A stretch of 64,000 bases of DNA from NCBI RefSeq assembly GCF_001577835.2, contig NC_029521.1, positions 15,221,830 to 15,285,829 on the forward strand, given 5' to 3'. Positions 51,701-61,239 of the stretch are shown piece after piece. This DNA comes from Coturnix japonica (taxonomy: Eukaryota; Chordata; Aves; Galliformes; Phasianidae). Under the pieces are notes generated by a model. The model had not been told where the DNA came from, ran no database searches, and worked only from the letters and a program-made list of their open reading frames with translations. Every line of letters begins with the position of its first letter. Positions within the stretch are counted from its first letter, which is position 1. Both the position numbers and the translations under genes were made by a program.

Positions 51701-54700
51701 GTAGTGAATTTGTCTTTTGTAGGAAAAGACGGTTGCCAAATCTTCCACATAGAATATCCAGTCCTAAGCCAAGATAGAGGAGGTAACCACCACTCCCTTT
51801 TCAAATGTATGTCTGCACATACAGACTTAAAGCAAGATACCCAAAAGTTTGTGTGAGGGCAGATGTTCAAGAGAGTCGTTTTCTGTCTTCTAAAATTTAA
51901 TTTACACTATAATTCAATGTGATTATCAGTCTCTTTACTGCAAAGAAGGAATGAGCTTTTATTCGCACACTTTCTTATGCTAGTTAAATTACAGCTGTTT
52001 AGGCCCTTTGTATTTCCGTCAATGCTTTCCTATTGAACTTTAACAGAAAGGTCCAAAGACAGAATTCACATCTGGATAGATATAAAAACCCTCCTGAATC
52101 TCAAACGGCTAAGATGAATAATTTACTTTGTTGCTAAGGAGATTCCAAAACACTATTGTGGTGCAAAGAGATGCATTATAGCTCAAAAGCATTACCAGAC
52201 ACTCTCAGGAGAGTCCTTGAGGAATAGCAAAGATGAACAGCTCCCTCCCTTTTTCTCCCCATCCCAGGGCAGCAAACTCTTAAAGCACAGAGCAGCAGCC
52301 AAACTGAATCAAAACTATTTTTAGTGCATCCACATGCAGAAGAAAACACTCCTCACATTCAGACTGCAGTTGCCCTGTGCTGATCACACAGCTGAACTCC
52401 ACACTGAGAATTACTGCCTAGATTCCCAGGAACCCACTACATCTTGTTAGTAATGACCACTTCTGAAAGACAGAGGCCTTGAAAGCTACAAATTGCCTCC
52501 CTGTATATTCAAAAGTTTGTATAAAGCTTAGTGGAAAGAGGGCAAAAATTGCCAGAAAAGGGTAGGGAGGGGGGGGTCAGGTCTGTCACAGAGTTATGGC
52601 ACATCTATCAATTACTATCTGTCAGTTAACCTACTGTGGCTGCCATCTGGTACAGTGAGGCCAATTCTGTTGTATAAGGTAAATGAAAATTTCTAGATGG
52701 TTATTTTTCAGGTAACAAATTAGTAAGAATAAGCATATGCAGGCAGGGAACACTCACTCACAGACACATCTGCTTGGCTGGTATCTAGCAGAATGAGCAT
52801 AGTAAACTTGGCAATAAGAAAGAGTACTTAAATGATAGTGTCATCTGAATTTGCACTGACACAAAGCTGGCCTGCAGTATCAGACTTTAACTTTCGTTGT
52901 TTTTTTAAAGCTGTTAGTTGCCAACACCTGTTGGCTTTTTTTTTTTTCCCCAATAGGAGCCACATCAGAGTGGAAAGCACCACACATAACTATCTTCTTC
53001 CTTTCCTTGTTTGCTGCATGTTGGACACATTCTAGCAGCTTGGCATGGTAAGTGCAAGGCCAACTCCTCAAGAGGTCTCCTTCCAATTTCCAGTTCAACA
53101 GCCAACTTGCCTTCCATGAAGGCATGCTTCAGCGTAACTCTTGTTTCCTTAGTTATAACTAGGAACACTACACCCTGCAACGGCAATGGCTTGGCTACTG
53201 CTCTAGACTTCGGCCAGGAGTCGAAGGCGCTGGCAATGATAAAAAAAAAAAAAAATCAGAGTAAGTTGTCTTTTTTACACACACTTTTCGTGTCAGACCC
53301 TTAAACCTCATTAATTTTATTTATATATATATATTTTTTTAATGAACAAACTGCATAATATTTAGTTTATCTTTGCAGATAAAAGTGAGGCACTGAGTAC
53401 ACAGATGGAATCAAAACCTCTCTAATATAGTGCCAGAACCACACTTGATTCCTACCAGCACTACTGCAGAAAAGAAGGCTTTTTGCCAAAGGCAACACAA
53501 GTACCTCACTCACATAGCTTTATTTGTCCAACAGAAAGATACACTGTCCCATTATATTTGAATGTTAACAAGAAACAAAACGTTGTTTCTTCTCTCTGCC
53601 TTTCAGAGTTGTTGAGAAGTTGTGGGATTTTTTTTTGGTGTTTTGTTCGTTTAGTTCTACAGGGACGCACACATCTCCATCTGTTCTCTCCCTAGCATTC
53701 TCACCTCATCATCATCAAAGAGACCTGTACCACCACTGAAGAGACCACCCTTAGGACCAAATGGTGTGAAATCTTCATCAGTCAGCTTAGGAGGCTTGAA
53801 GATGTCATCTTCATCATCTAGAAAGCACAAGAGACAAGAGTATTGACTGAGTATCAGGAAAGGGAACAAAGAAACAGTCAAAACAAAAATTAGTTTGATT
53901 CCACCCCCCCTCTCTCATAAACATGATAAGTACAGAGAAGCTGCTGTACATCTCTCAGGTTGTTTGTGGCTGCTCCACAACGTTACATTTAAAGTGAAAC
54001 TCTCACTGGACCTGTTTCTGGCCATCTTTTGCATACACAGAGAACTACCTAGACTTGTATACTTATTCACCCTGAAGGATGCTCACTGATATCCCACACA
54101 GTTTCTACAGCAAATACCAGGTTTTCTTACAATTCAACCAACGACTGAAAAACAAGATAGGAGGAAATCCTACCATCTGAAGGAACTTTAACTTCCTTCT
54201 TTTCTTTTGGAGTTTTCCTTGGTTTGATCTCTGGTGACAGTGCTTTAAGAAGAGAAGTTCAAAGTGTAAATGAAATAATCTGTCTTTACTCGTAACCTTT
54301 GCTTGACTTATGATAAAAAGAATCTAAAAAAGTAATTTAAGCAGCTTGAACTATGTGTTTTTAATATCTCAGCCCAGTAAGCTCTAAAATTGGCACTTAA
54401 AATTATAATGGCAACACAGTTGTTCACACTGTGTCCTCCTCTTAGGCCTTCAACTAATACATGCTCAAACAATAGATTTGTGTAATTTTAAATATCGTTA
54501 AATGAATTCTCCTCTCCAAGACCTCAGGAGTTCTCCACCATCTCACAATCATTCATCAAAACTTAAGAGTTAACTCACACGAATGCTCTTCCTCCTGTTT
54601 AACTGGTATTTCTCCTTTAATTCGGGCTGCAAGCTCATCTGCAAATGATGTTGGCCTCTTCTTTTTCTGAGGGGTAGGGACAAATAGCCATTTATTTATT

Positions 54701-57700
54701 CTACTCAATTCTAATGCCAGTTCGATACAGTTGCAATTGTGCAATTATGAGTACAGTATGCCACAGCCTCATTTATACAATTTCATGTTTAGACTTCGAT
54801 AGAAGCACTCATAAGGATTTTAAGAAAGTAATTAAGATTATGTGTGCATCAAAGAAAAGCCATTTGTAGTACTTTACAGTTATAAAGCTTTTAATGTCAC
54901 CTGAATTAAAGAATATAACAAGCAGGAAGTATTTATTATACCCAAATACAACAGTTTCTTAATGACATTTAAAGACAGTTTTGATTTGAAGTTAGGGTGC
55001 AGGATTCCCCTAGTTTCAAGGGACAAAGCATGAACAATCATCTTGAAAGAAGATTCTCACAGGTCCTCTCTACCTGATCCCCATTACAGGTACCCAAGTA
55101 TTACCACTATAATCAAAACCAAAGACAAATTTTTCATGAAACAAGCCCAAAGCCTATCCCTGTAGAGAGGCAGTAATCACTTACAGGTCTTGTGGTTTCC
55201 TCAAAGTCTCCATCCTCATCTTCTTCTTTTTCAGAGTCAAAGAGATCACAACCATCATAATCATCTTCATCACTCATCTGTACTGTCCTCTATGAAAAGA
55301 TATAATACCCTGCTGTTCACTCCTCAAGTTGGCATACGAAAGGAACAAGTATAAATTTCCACCTGCTTACATAAAATATTCGGAGCAAACTTACTAAAAG
55401 AATGGAAACATTCAGCCAGTCTGGGGGTACTGAACAACTTTTGAGATGTAAGGAGAGAGTGCCTGTAGCTGTAAGCATCTAGTTGTGTTCTCCTATACAC
55501 CCCTATGCTGCATCAACAAACGCTAAGGCTGTGCTCACAAGGAGCATGCTTTAAAACACTGTTCTTCCAGTCCTGAATCTTCTCAGACTGAGAGGGCTGA
55601 GGAAGAGGTCCCCAGCACAAGCCATAGATGCCTTTAAACATGGGTAACATTCCTTCCCCTCAGCAAGGTAGCTACCTATTCCCAACAGCTGAAATTAGGT
55701 TTGAATTTTTCAACCTAAGCATTTTTTCCCCCCCTTTTCATATTGTTATCCAAACAGTCACACTTCTCAAATGTTTCACACTGTTCTCATCTTTGATTTC
55801 AGGTCACACTCAGATTGCATTGTTCCTTACTTCCTGTATCACAAATTCAGAATTGTAATTAGACACAGTAATTCCTCAGAAGCCAAGTTCTCCTGGGGCT
55901 GATTTCTTTCAACTTCCAGTACTCCAAAGTTATTCCTGAGAAAAACACATATCACGAAGTGCCACTGAACATATACTATGCATCTAATGATGGTTGGCAT
56001 GGTGATGCTTTAAAGCCCAACACAGCTTCGGTAGCATAGTACATGCATCTGGTCATGACAACCTACCCATACAAAGTTATACAAATGAGGCTTAACCAAG
56101 GTTTTTAATTGCTAATTATCTAGGGCTCTGATCTCCTCTTTTCTGCATTCTCACTGTGTCTTTCAGGTTGTACCACGGCATATAATCATACCATCTTTTG
56201 GTCATCCTCACTTGGGTTTCCAAATTCATCCTCAGATTCCTAGAATAACAAAAGACACAAAGACAAGTATCACACATTGCTTTGCCCAGTGGTTAAAGGA
56301 GTGGGCTCAGAAGTTCTGGACTTGCTTAAATGTGGATACTTCTCATCTCACCACAACCAGACCACATTAATTGTTTGACCACTACTGAACATCTCTCTTA
56401 AAAGGAGCTCACTCAAATTTCATTAACTTAGCCAAGTAAATGAGCTCCATCTGACAGTGCATTTGAGTAACTCAAAAGGGATTTAACTCTAATCAAGTAA
56501 CGATACCAAGAGTAAACACCTGAGGATAAAAGGAGTGCTTCCACAGCACAGCTACAAACCACCGATACTCCAGGTAGAAAAAACACATCAGAAATTGATG
56601 GTCCAATGCACTGGAATCATGGCGCAAAGCCTGGAGGAGAATCACTGAAACCTTTTCAAACTTATTCCTGTTAGTTCACAACCCTTTCTTTGCCACGGTA
56701 ACTTACAATAAATTTGTCAGTTCTTGAATTCTCACAAGAATTGAGTTGCTTTGCTTCACAAAATGAAATTAGACTGGATAAAACATTTCACCTTGAAATA
56801 TTCTACTATAGCATTAATTGGAGCCAGTAACACATTACTGCTCTCCTGAAAGGCTGCAGAGAAAATTACTGCATAAGAACAGTAACAGAAAAGTACATTT
56901 ACCACAACAGACATAGGGAGGAGACATTACAATATTGTCTTGAGACTGCAAATGAAAAAGGTAATGGCCTAACATGTAAATAAGGACTCATGAACACTTA
57001 TGCAAAGCAGCTACTATTTCATTGCTTACCTCTTCATCCTTCTCTTCACTGTCAAGTACACTTCCACGATCACTGTCAACTGATCCTTCTATTTTAGATG
57101 AAAACAAAAGTTAAGAACAGATATGACATCTCCATGCAGAGCTTGTAGGTCACCAGACACAATTACTGCAACATTAAAAGCTCTGTGATGAGAACTAAAA
57201 ATCAGGTGGGTAAGAGTAATCTGAAAGAGCTTTGCAGGCTGCTGAAGTTCTAGCATTCTGTGTTTCAAACACACAGGGTAAGAATTACTGATAATTCGCT
57301 CACATATTTGAAAGGTGGTTGCTATAGCATGACTCAAGGTTTTCTGTAACTGTTTTCAGTATCTGTCCAAACAGGCAAAAAAAAAACAAACTATGCAGTA
57401 TGAGACAGGCTATTTAGTTAAAACCAAAGTTTCAGATTAGGAACAACTTACTCCAAGAGAAATCAAAATTTATGCCAGCACATACCCTCACTCGTCAGAT
57501 CTCCGAGGCCAACATCATCTTGTTCCATGAACTGCTGGGAGCCAATCAGGTAAGGTAAAGGTCTGTCAATATAGAGATCCTAGAAAGAGACAACATCAAG
57601 TCTTTCTGACAGCGAGGAACAGCTCTACATTGCTGATGAAGACAGAAGTCCTACAGCCCCTGCTATAACATGAGAAAGATACAAGCTTGTTTCAAGAGAG

Positions 57701-60609
57701 TTCCGTTAGAAACATTCTTCAGGTGGTGTGGGCCAGCTGAGATGTATTCCCTCTTAACACTATCAGGAACATATCTATCTCTATTTATACAGTCCTAGTA
57801 TGCTTTCTAGATTATATCTAACATAAAACAAGTATATATCCTTGCAAATTCTACCTCTAGGATACCTAATTACTAGGACAGTAAAAACTGACTAAGAAAA
57901 TACTGTTTACACCTAAAAAGCATGACATTTAAAGGTCTCACTCCATGAATTCTGATTCAGGTAGTGAACTTCCCAGGTTCACTCCCATTCAACTAAGTCT
58001 TTTCAGGGCCACCACTCATCAATGCTAACCCAACTGCAAGATGGGCTATTAAAGAAATAGTTCAGCACAGAGCATTTCAGCTTTAGATACAGTCACCATT
58101 CCTCTTTTCAGGTAAATAACATCACTTTGATAACAACACGATATTACTGCTGACAGAAATGAAGAGCAAGTCCAATAAAGAGAAACACAAATCCAATGCT
58201 TCCAGCAAGAACACGTCTCTGTACCTTTGGCTCAAGTATCAGTTCTACCCTCTCATTACTTTCTTCCTCTTCTGAGTCAGAGTTGCCTGCTTTGATGTCT
58301 AGCTGTTCAAACGCACTGTCCAGAACTTGCAACCCATAATTCACTGCTTCTTGTATTTTGGGGATTAGATCAGCTTCTTTCTGTTCCCGTGTCTTTTCCT
58401 TCAACAGGAAAAATACTGTCATTGCATTTTACTCAAGACTCAACCTCACTGCAACACGCATGTAACGAGCTAATTAGCACAGTGAAAGTTTTTCAATGTA
58501 TGCAAAAAAAACACCTTCATGAGCTTTGAGGCTTGATTTTTTTTGTTAGGTTTGGTTTTTTTTTGCTTGACTTAATTCACTTCTTTTCAGTCTTGTAAAC
58601 AGACCTTTTAAACACCCACACTAACACAACACTTTTCTTTTTGTGCTCCCAGCCCTTCACAGGAACCTTTACGTGATAATACACCTAGATTATAAGATAT
58701 GTACAGAAAGCTCCGAGCTCTCATCCCTGGTAATTGCGGACAGATTCTACTTCCATAATTCACAAGGTTTGAATCCAGAATCTTCAATTCTCTTCCTAAG
58801 AAAATACACATAGCTGTTGGAAAACAAACATGTATTGCCTATCATGTTGTAATACTGAAACTGGGGAGGCGAAGGCCCTGAAAGATTATACATATGTTGC
58901 AGGAGCTTTCAAAGTTACTGTTAATGTTATGTTTGAATGACATGGACCACAAAGTCTAAAGACATCACAAAGAAAGTTAACAGTTTGATTTGTAGGCACT
59001 CATGGAAGATGAGGTTAGCTACCTGCTCCGCTTTCTCCCCAGCATCTGTTTTGGGTATAGACTCTTCCACTTCTTCATCATACACTCGCTAAAAAAAGTG
59101 AAGGAAGATTAATTGAAATAAGAGCAACAAACTGCTAGAAGGGCTAAATCATGGGTATCATCAATAAAATAAAATTACAAATTAATCCACTAGATAGTAA
59201 AAAAAAGAAACCATTAATGATGCCAGGCATCTTCATAGCATCCTTTCACACACTGCAGTTATTATGAAGGTCCTACCACATAACCTCTCAATCCAGCTAA
59301 GGTGATTCAAGACCACACATGACAATGCAACAGCAGAAGACAAGCTGAGCATTTAACCCCTTTTACAGAGTAAGTTAATGTTAAAGCAAACAAAATAATT
59401 ACAATACACAGCACTGTTTTAACTCCCTATTATTAAGCTATTTTAGAAGCCTTCAAAAGTAATCCTCATTTACTTATGGGCAGTTGGGTTCTGTTTTCTA
59501 GCAGCTTTTCTCCTTCTTTCCTGTTTGCCCTTCTCCTGTAGCTACAGGGAAAGCTCACATCCTTCCCCAGCCCTCAGCATGTTCTGGTGATCGCTCTATC
59601 CAGCACTTTGAGCACTCTCATGCAGGATCAGCTACTAGGAGACACAGAGGAATAAAGAACAACCTTCAAACCTGAATCCAGATTTCTCAAGCATAGGTGG
59701 TTGTTAGCCCCTGAGAAGAGACTGATCACTCTTGCTCAATTAAGACATAGAAGTGAGGACCCTTTTCTGTGCATTTACATTTGGGCAAAAACAATCTAAA
59801 GCTTCCAAGAATTTAAACGTTTGGTACAAAATCTTAGTCGTTTGAGTTGGAAGGGACATTTAAAGGCCATCTGGTCCAACTCTGCTGCAATGAACAGGGT
59901 CCATCAGGTGCTCAGAGCCTCATCCAGCCTGACCTTGGACGCCTCCAGGGAGCAGGCACCCACCACCCCTCTGGGCAACCTGTGCCAGTGCCCCACCACC
60001 TTTATAGCAAAAACTATTTTTCTTTTATTCAATCCGAATCTCTCCTCTTTTACTTTGAAATCATTTCCCCTCGTCCTTTCAACACAGACCCTGCTAAAGT
60101 GCCCGTCCCCTTCATTCTTAGAGCCACTGATCCGAACAGCAGAGGCAGGCCACAAAAGATATCACAAATAAATACCAGTAACCCAGATTTCCATCACCTC
60201 ACCCTCTACCACCGTTTGTCCCATAACAGCACTATGGCTTCAGACGAGACTCACATTCTCAATGAACTGCGTGTTGGACAGCATGAGGAAGTCGTTGAAA
60301 ACATTGTGAAGGCGGCAGTCGGCGGCTTTGGTCTCGTTGATCAGCCCGTCCACCTGCTTCTTGATCTCGTGCGTCCTGGAGATGGTTTGCTGGGAGAACT
60401 CTTGCAGGAACCGCAGGAGCTGCGTGGGACGGGAAGCGGCGCTCAGGGCGGCGCTCGGGGGCGGCACCGCGCACCCTCACGCAGCTGAGACCGCTCACCC
60501 CAGCGTCCGAGGCCAAGGACCAGCTCTGGCTGTCTTTACGGATCTCCTCCAGCGACCAGGGTCGCTCCCACACGGGTGCCGGCTCCGTCGCATCCTGCGC
60601 GCCGTTCAT
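30792..60609 (-). CDS. WASHC2C: WASHC2 (FAM21): WASH complex subunit 2, 30 coding exons, complete
   Basis: Scaffold on endosomes that joins the WASH actin-nucleating complex to retromer and to capping protein. Exons: 60609-60499, 60419-60255, 59088-59023, 58398-58225, 57579-57486, 57085-57030, 56239-56192, 55289-55185, 54666-54579, 54242-54174, 53817-53705, 51662-51593, 51133-51077, 50495-50337, 49728-49595, 48175-48083, 47402-47298, 46189-46073, 45260-45097, 44656-44554, 43629-43447, 42558-42391, 40623-40495, 40292-40197, 38588-38469, 36789-36727, 36060-35848, 35521-34931, 34306-34132, 30928-30792. These total 3966 bases, 1321 codons plus TAG, close to human FAM21. All joins keep frame; all are GT-AG except the intron after 38469, which has a GC donor. 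Start [10 protein letters not shown] and end DPLNAFGGQ agree with the human protein as I remember it. Only one copy is in the window; it corresponds to the human WASHC2A/C pair. Confidence 0.98.
30929..34131 (-). other. WASHC2C: WASHC2 last intron, 3.2 kb
   Basis: Largest intron near the 3' end. It contains a hAT-type fossil transposon at 32540-32829. No other exon or RNA gene was recognised in it. Confidence 0.85.
32540..32829. mobile_element. non-autonomous hAT (Charlie-like) DNA transposon fossil
   Basis: The left end reads CAGGCAAGTCCAACC, then 'gaccacgtgtggccc' and 'tagccccaaaaaatcataaa'. The right end, reverse-complemented, reads CAGGTGTCATGTCCAACC followed by TTTTGGC. These inverted ends and the 'gtggccc' segment are typical of Charlie-family hAT elements. 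About 290 bases remain with no transposase frame. An 8-bp target duplication is not evident, consistent with an old insertion. Confidence 0.65.
34609..34636. repeat. (AAAT)n microsatellite
   Basis: 'aataaataaataaataa' run in a WASHC2 intron, about five to six tetranucleotide units with slight interruption. Confidence 0.8.
37184..37300. repeat. AT-rich compound microsatellite (TATA/TACA/CA)
   Basis: Alternating 'acatatatgcataatta', 'atacatacatacatatata' and '(ca)n' blocks over about 115 bases in the GC-donor intron of WASHC2. It is a low-complexity tract likely to vary in length. Confidence 0.75.
39105..39585. mobile_element. mariner DNA transposon remnant (Galluhop/Mariner1_GG type)
   Basis: The ends are an inverted pair: left GATTGCTCCAAAAGTAATGC and, right reverse-complemented, GACTGCTCCAAAAGTAATAC. 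The inner bases CTCC/CTCA and TATTT also match. A TA precedes the left end; the right-hand TA appears mutated. At about 480 bases it is much shorter than a full mariner (about 1.2-1.3 kb), so it is an internally deleted copy without a usable transposase frame. It lies in the WASHC2 intron between coding exons 24 and 25. Confidence 0.85.
42086..42116. repeat. T-rich low-complexity run
   Basis: An interrupted poly(T) stretch ('tttttttta' then T14 or more) in the intron between WASHC2 coding exons 22 and 23. Confidence 0.7.
45380..45402. repeat. (TTTA)n microsatellite
   Basis: 'tttttatttatttatttatt' run in a WASHC2 intron. Confidence 0.8.
47478..47612 (+). mobile_element. CR1 LINE 3' end in a WASHC2 intron
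   Basis: 'ggttggactagatgactttg', 'aaggtccattccaacc' and 'cattctatgatactatatta' mark the CR1 3' terminus with its short terminal repeats, in plus orientation, opposite to the gene. It lies in the intron between coding exons 16 and 17. Confidence 0.9.
53307..53340. repeat. AT-rich low-complexity run
   Basis: 'tttatttatatatatatatt' followed by T8, in the intron between WASHC2 coding exons 11 and 12. Confidence 0.7.
57030..60609 (-). other. WASHC2C: WASHC2 head-domain exons (coding exons 1-6)
   Basis: Residues 1-222. The head contains the conserved block around [27 protein letters not shown] and [15 protein letters not shown], then [17 protein letters not shown] and [13 protein letters not shown]. 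In the known protein this globular N-terminal part assembles with the other WASH complex subunits. The joins after exons 1, 2, 3 and 4 are phase 0; the one after exon 5 is phase 1. A CR1 copy (59826-60130) sits in intron 2, about 125 bases left of exon 2. Confidence 0.95.
59826..60130 (-). mobile_element. CR1 LINE 3' fragment in WASHC2 intron 2
   Basis: The stretch starts near 'gagttggaagggacattt' and 'ggccatctggtccaactctg'. It continues through 'agcctgaccttggacgcctc', 'cagtgccccaccacc' and 'tttcccctcgtcctttcaac'. It is a well-preserved CR1 3' portion in minus orientation, the same as WASHC2. Frames at 59821-60171, 59847-60488 and 59904-60155 derive from it. Confidence 0.92.
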
Positions 60610-60800
60610 CTGTGGGAGAAGAGCGGTGAAGGGAGCGAACAACCGGGCCCGGCCCGACCCGGCCCGCCCGTGCGCTCACCCTGACCACCCTCAGCAGTCA
60701 GCTGAGCGCCGTCATGTGACGCCCCGAGCCCGCCCCGCCCGGCCCAGATCCGGGATGCGGGACGGCCAGTAGGGGGCGCTATAACACAGCGGGCTGCGCC
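60400..60800 (-). promoter_or_regulatory. WASHC2C: WASHC2 CpG-island promoter
   Basis: A CpG-rich block around the first two exons. GC boxes (cccgccccgccc) lie at about 60729-60740. A palindromic E-box, GTCATGTGAC, is at 60711-60720, about 100 bases before the start codon; this is an M-box/CLEAR-like site of the MITF/TFE family. There is no TATA box. The 5' leader is short, probably under 120 bases. Confidence 0.7.
60610..60679 (-). other. WASHC2C: possible 70-base intron in the WASHC2 5' UTR
   Basis: On the minus strand, TCAGG with GTGAGC (donor after 60680) and CTCTTCTCCCACAG (acceptor, directly before the ATG at 60609) would define a 70-base GC-rich intron. The acceptor has a textbook pyrimidine tract. 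If it is used, the start codon is the first triplet of its exon. Transcription could instead start inside this stretch, in which case no such intron exists. Confidence 0.35.
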
Positions 60801-60857
60801 GACTCGAACGCCTTTAAAGCGTCCTCATAACGCTGACATAAATCCTTTATCACAACT

Positions 60858-61228
60858 CAGTACAAAAAAGACAGGGATCTCTTGGAAAGAGTCCAGCGGA
60901 GGGTCACTAAGATGGTGAAGGGCCTGGAGCATCTCCCCTATGAGGAGAGACTTAGGGAACTGGGTCTGTTTAGCCTTGAGAAAAGAAGGCTGAGAGGGGA
61001 TTTGATCCAGGTTTATAAATACCTGAGGTGTGGGTGAGGCTGGTCTCTTTTCAGTAGTGCGTGGGGACAGGACTAGGGGTAATGGGATGAAACTACAGCA
61101 TAGGAAGTTCCACACGAATGTGCGAAAGAACTTCTTTACAGTGAGGTGAGTTGCTGCCCAGGGAGGTGGTGGAGTCTCCTTCTCTGGAGATATTTAAGAC
61201 CCGCCTGGACGCCTACCTGTGATTCTGT
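60858..61228 (+). mobile_element. CR1 LINE fragment upstream of WASHC2
   Basis: 'cagtacaaaaaagacaggga', 'ggagcatctcccctatgagg', 'aagaaggctgagaggggatt', 'aacttctttacagtgagg' and 'tggtggagtctccttctctg' are consecutive CR1 3' region segments in plus orientation. It is cut at both ends; the terminal 'gattctgtga' just after it may be what remains of the 3' end. Confidence 0.92.
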
Positions 61229-61239
61229 GAAGTGAATTA

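Larger units (their letters stand above)
38469..56239 (-). other. WASHC2C: WASHC2 tail exons encoding the LFa repeat array (coding exons 7-25)
   Basis: Residues 223-929 form a long unstructured acidic tail. Repeated motifs of the type L-F-(acidic)n-L-F are visible: [87 protein letters not shown] and [12 protein letters not shown], with weaker ones between. In the known family these LFa motifs bind VPS35 of retromer with high avidity. Exons are mostly 57-183 bases. Several introns fall at the same place inside the motif (see findings). Confidence 0.93.

Noticed and set aside
59847-60488. Plus-strand frame of 213 codons.
   Set aside because: Its first half is CR1 sequence and its second half is antisense to WASHC2 exon 2.
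60825-61115. Minus-strand frame of 96 codons upstream of WASHC2.
   Set aside because: Lies in a plus-oriented CR1 copy and reads the wrong strand of it.
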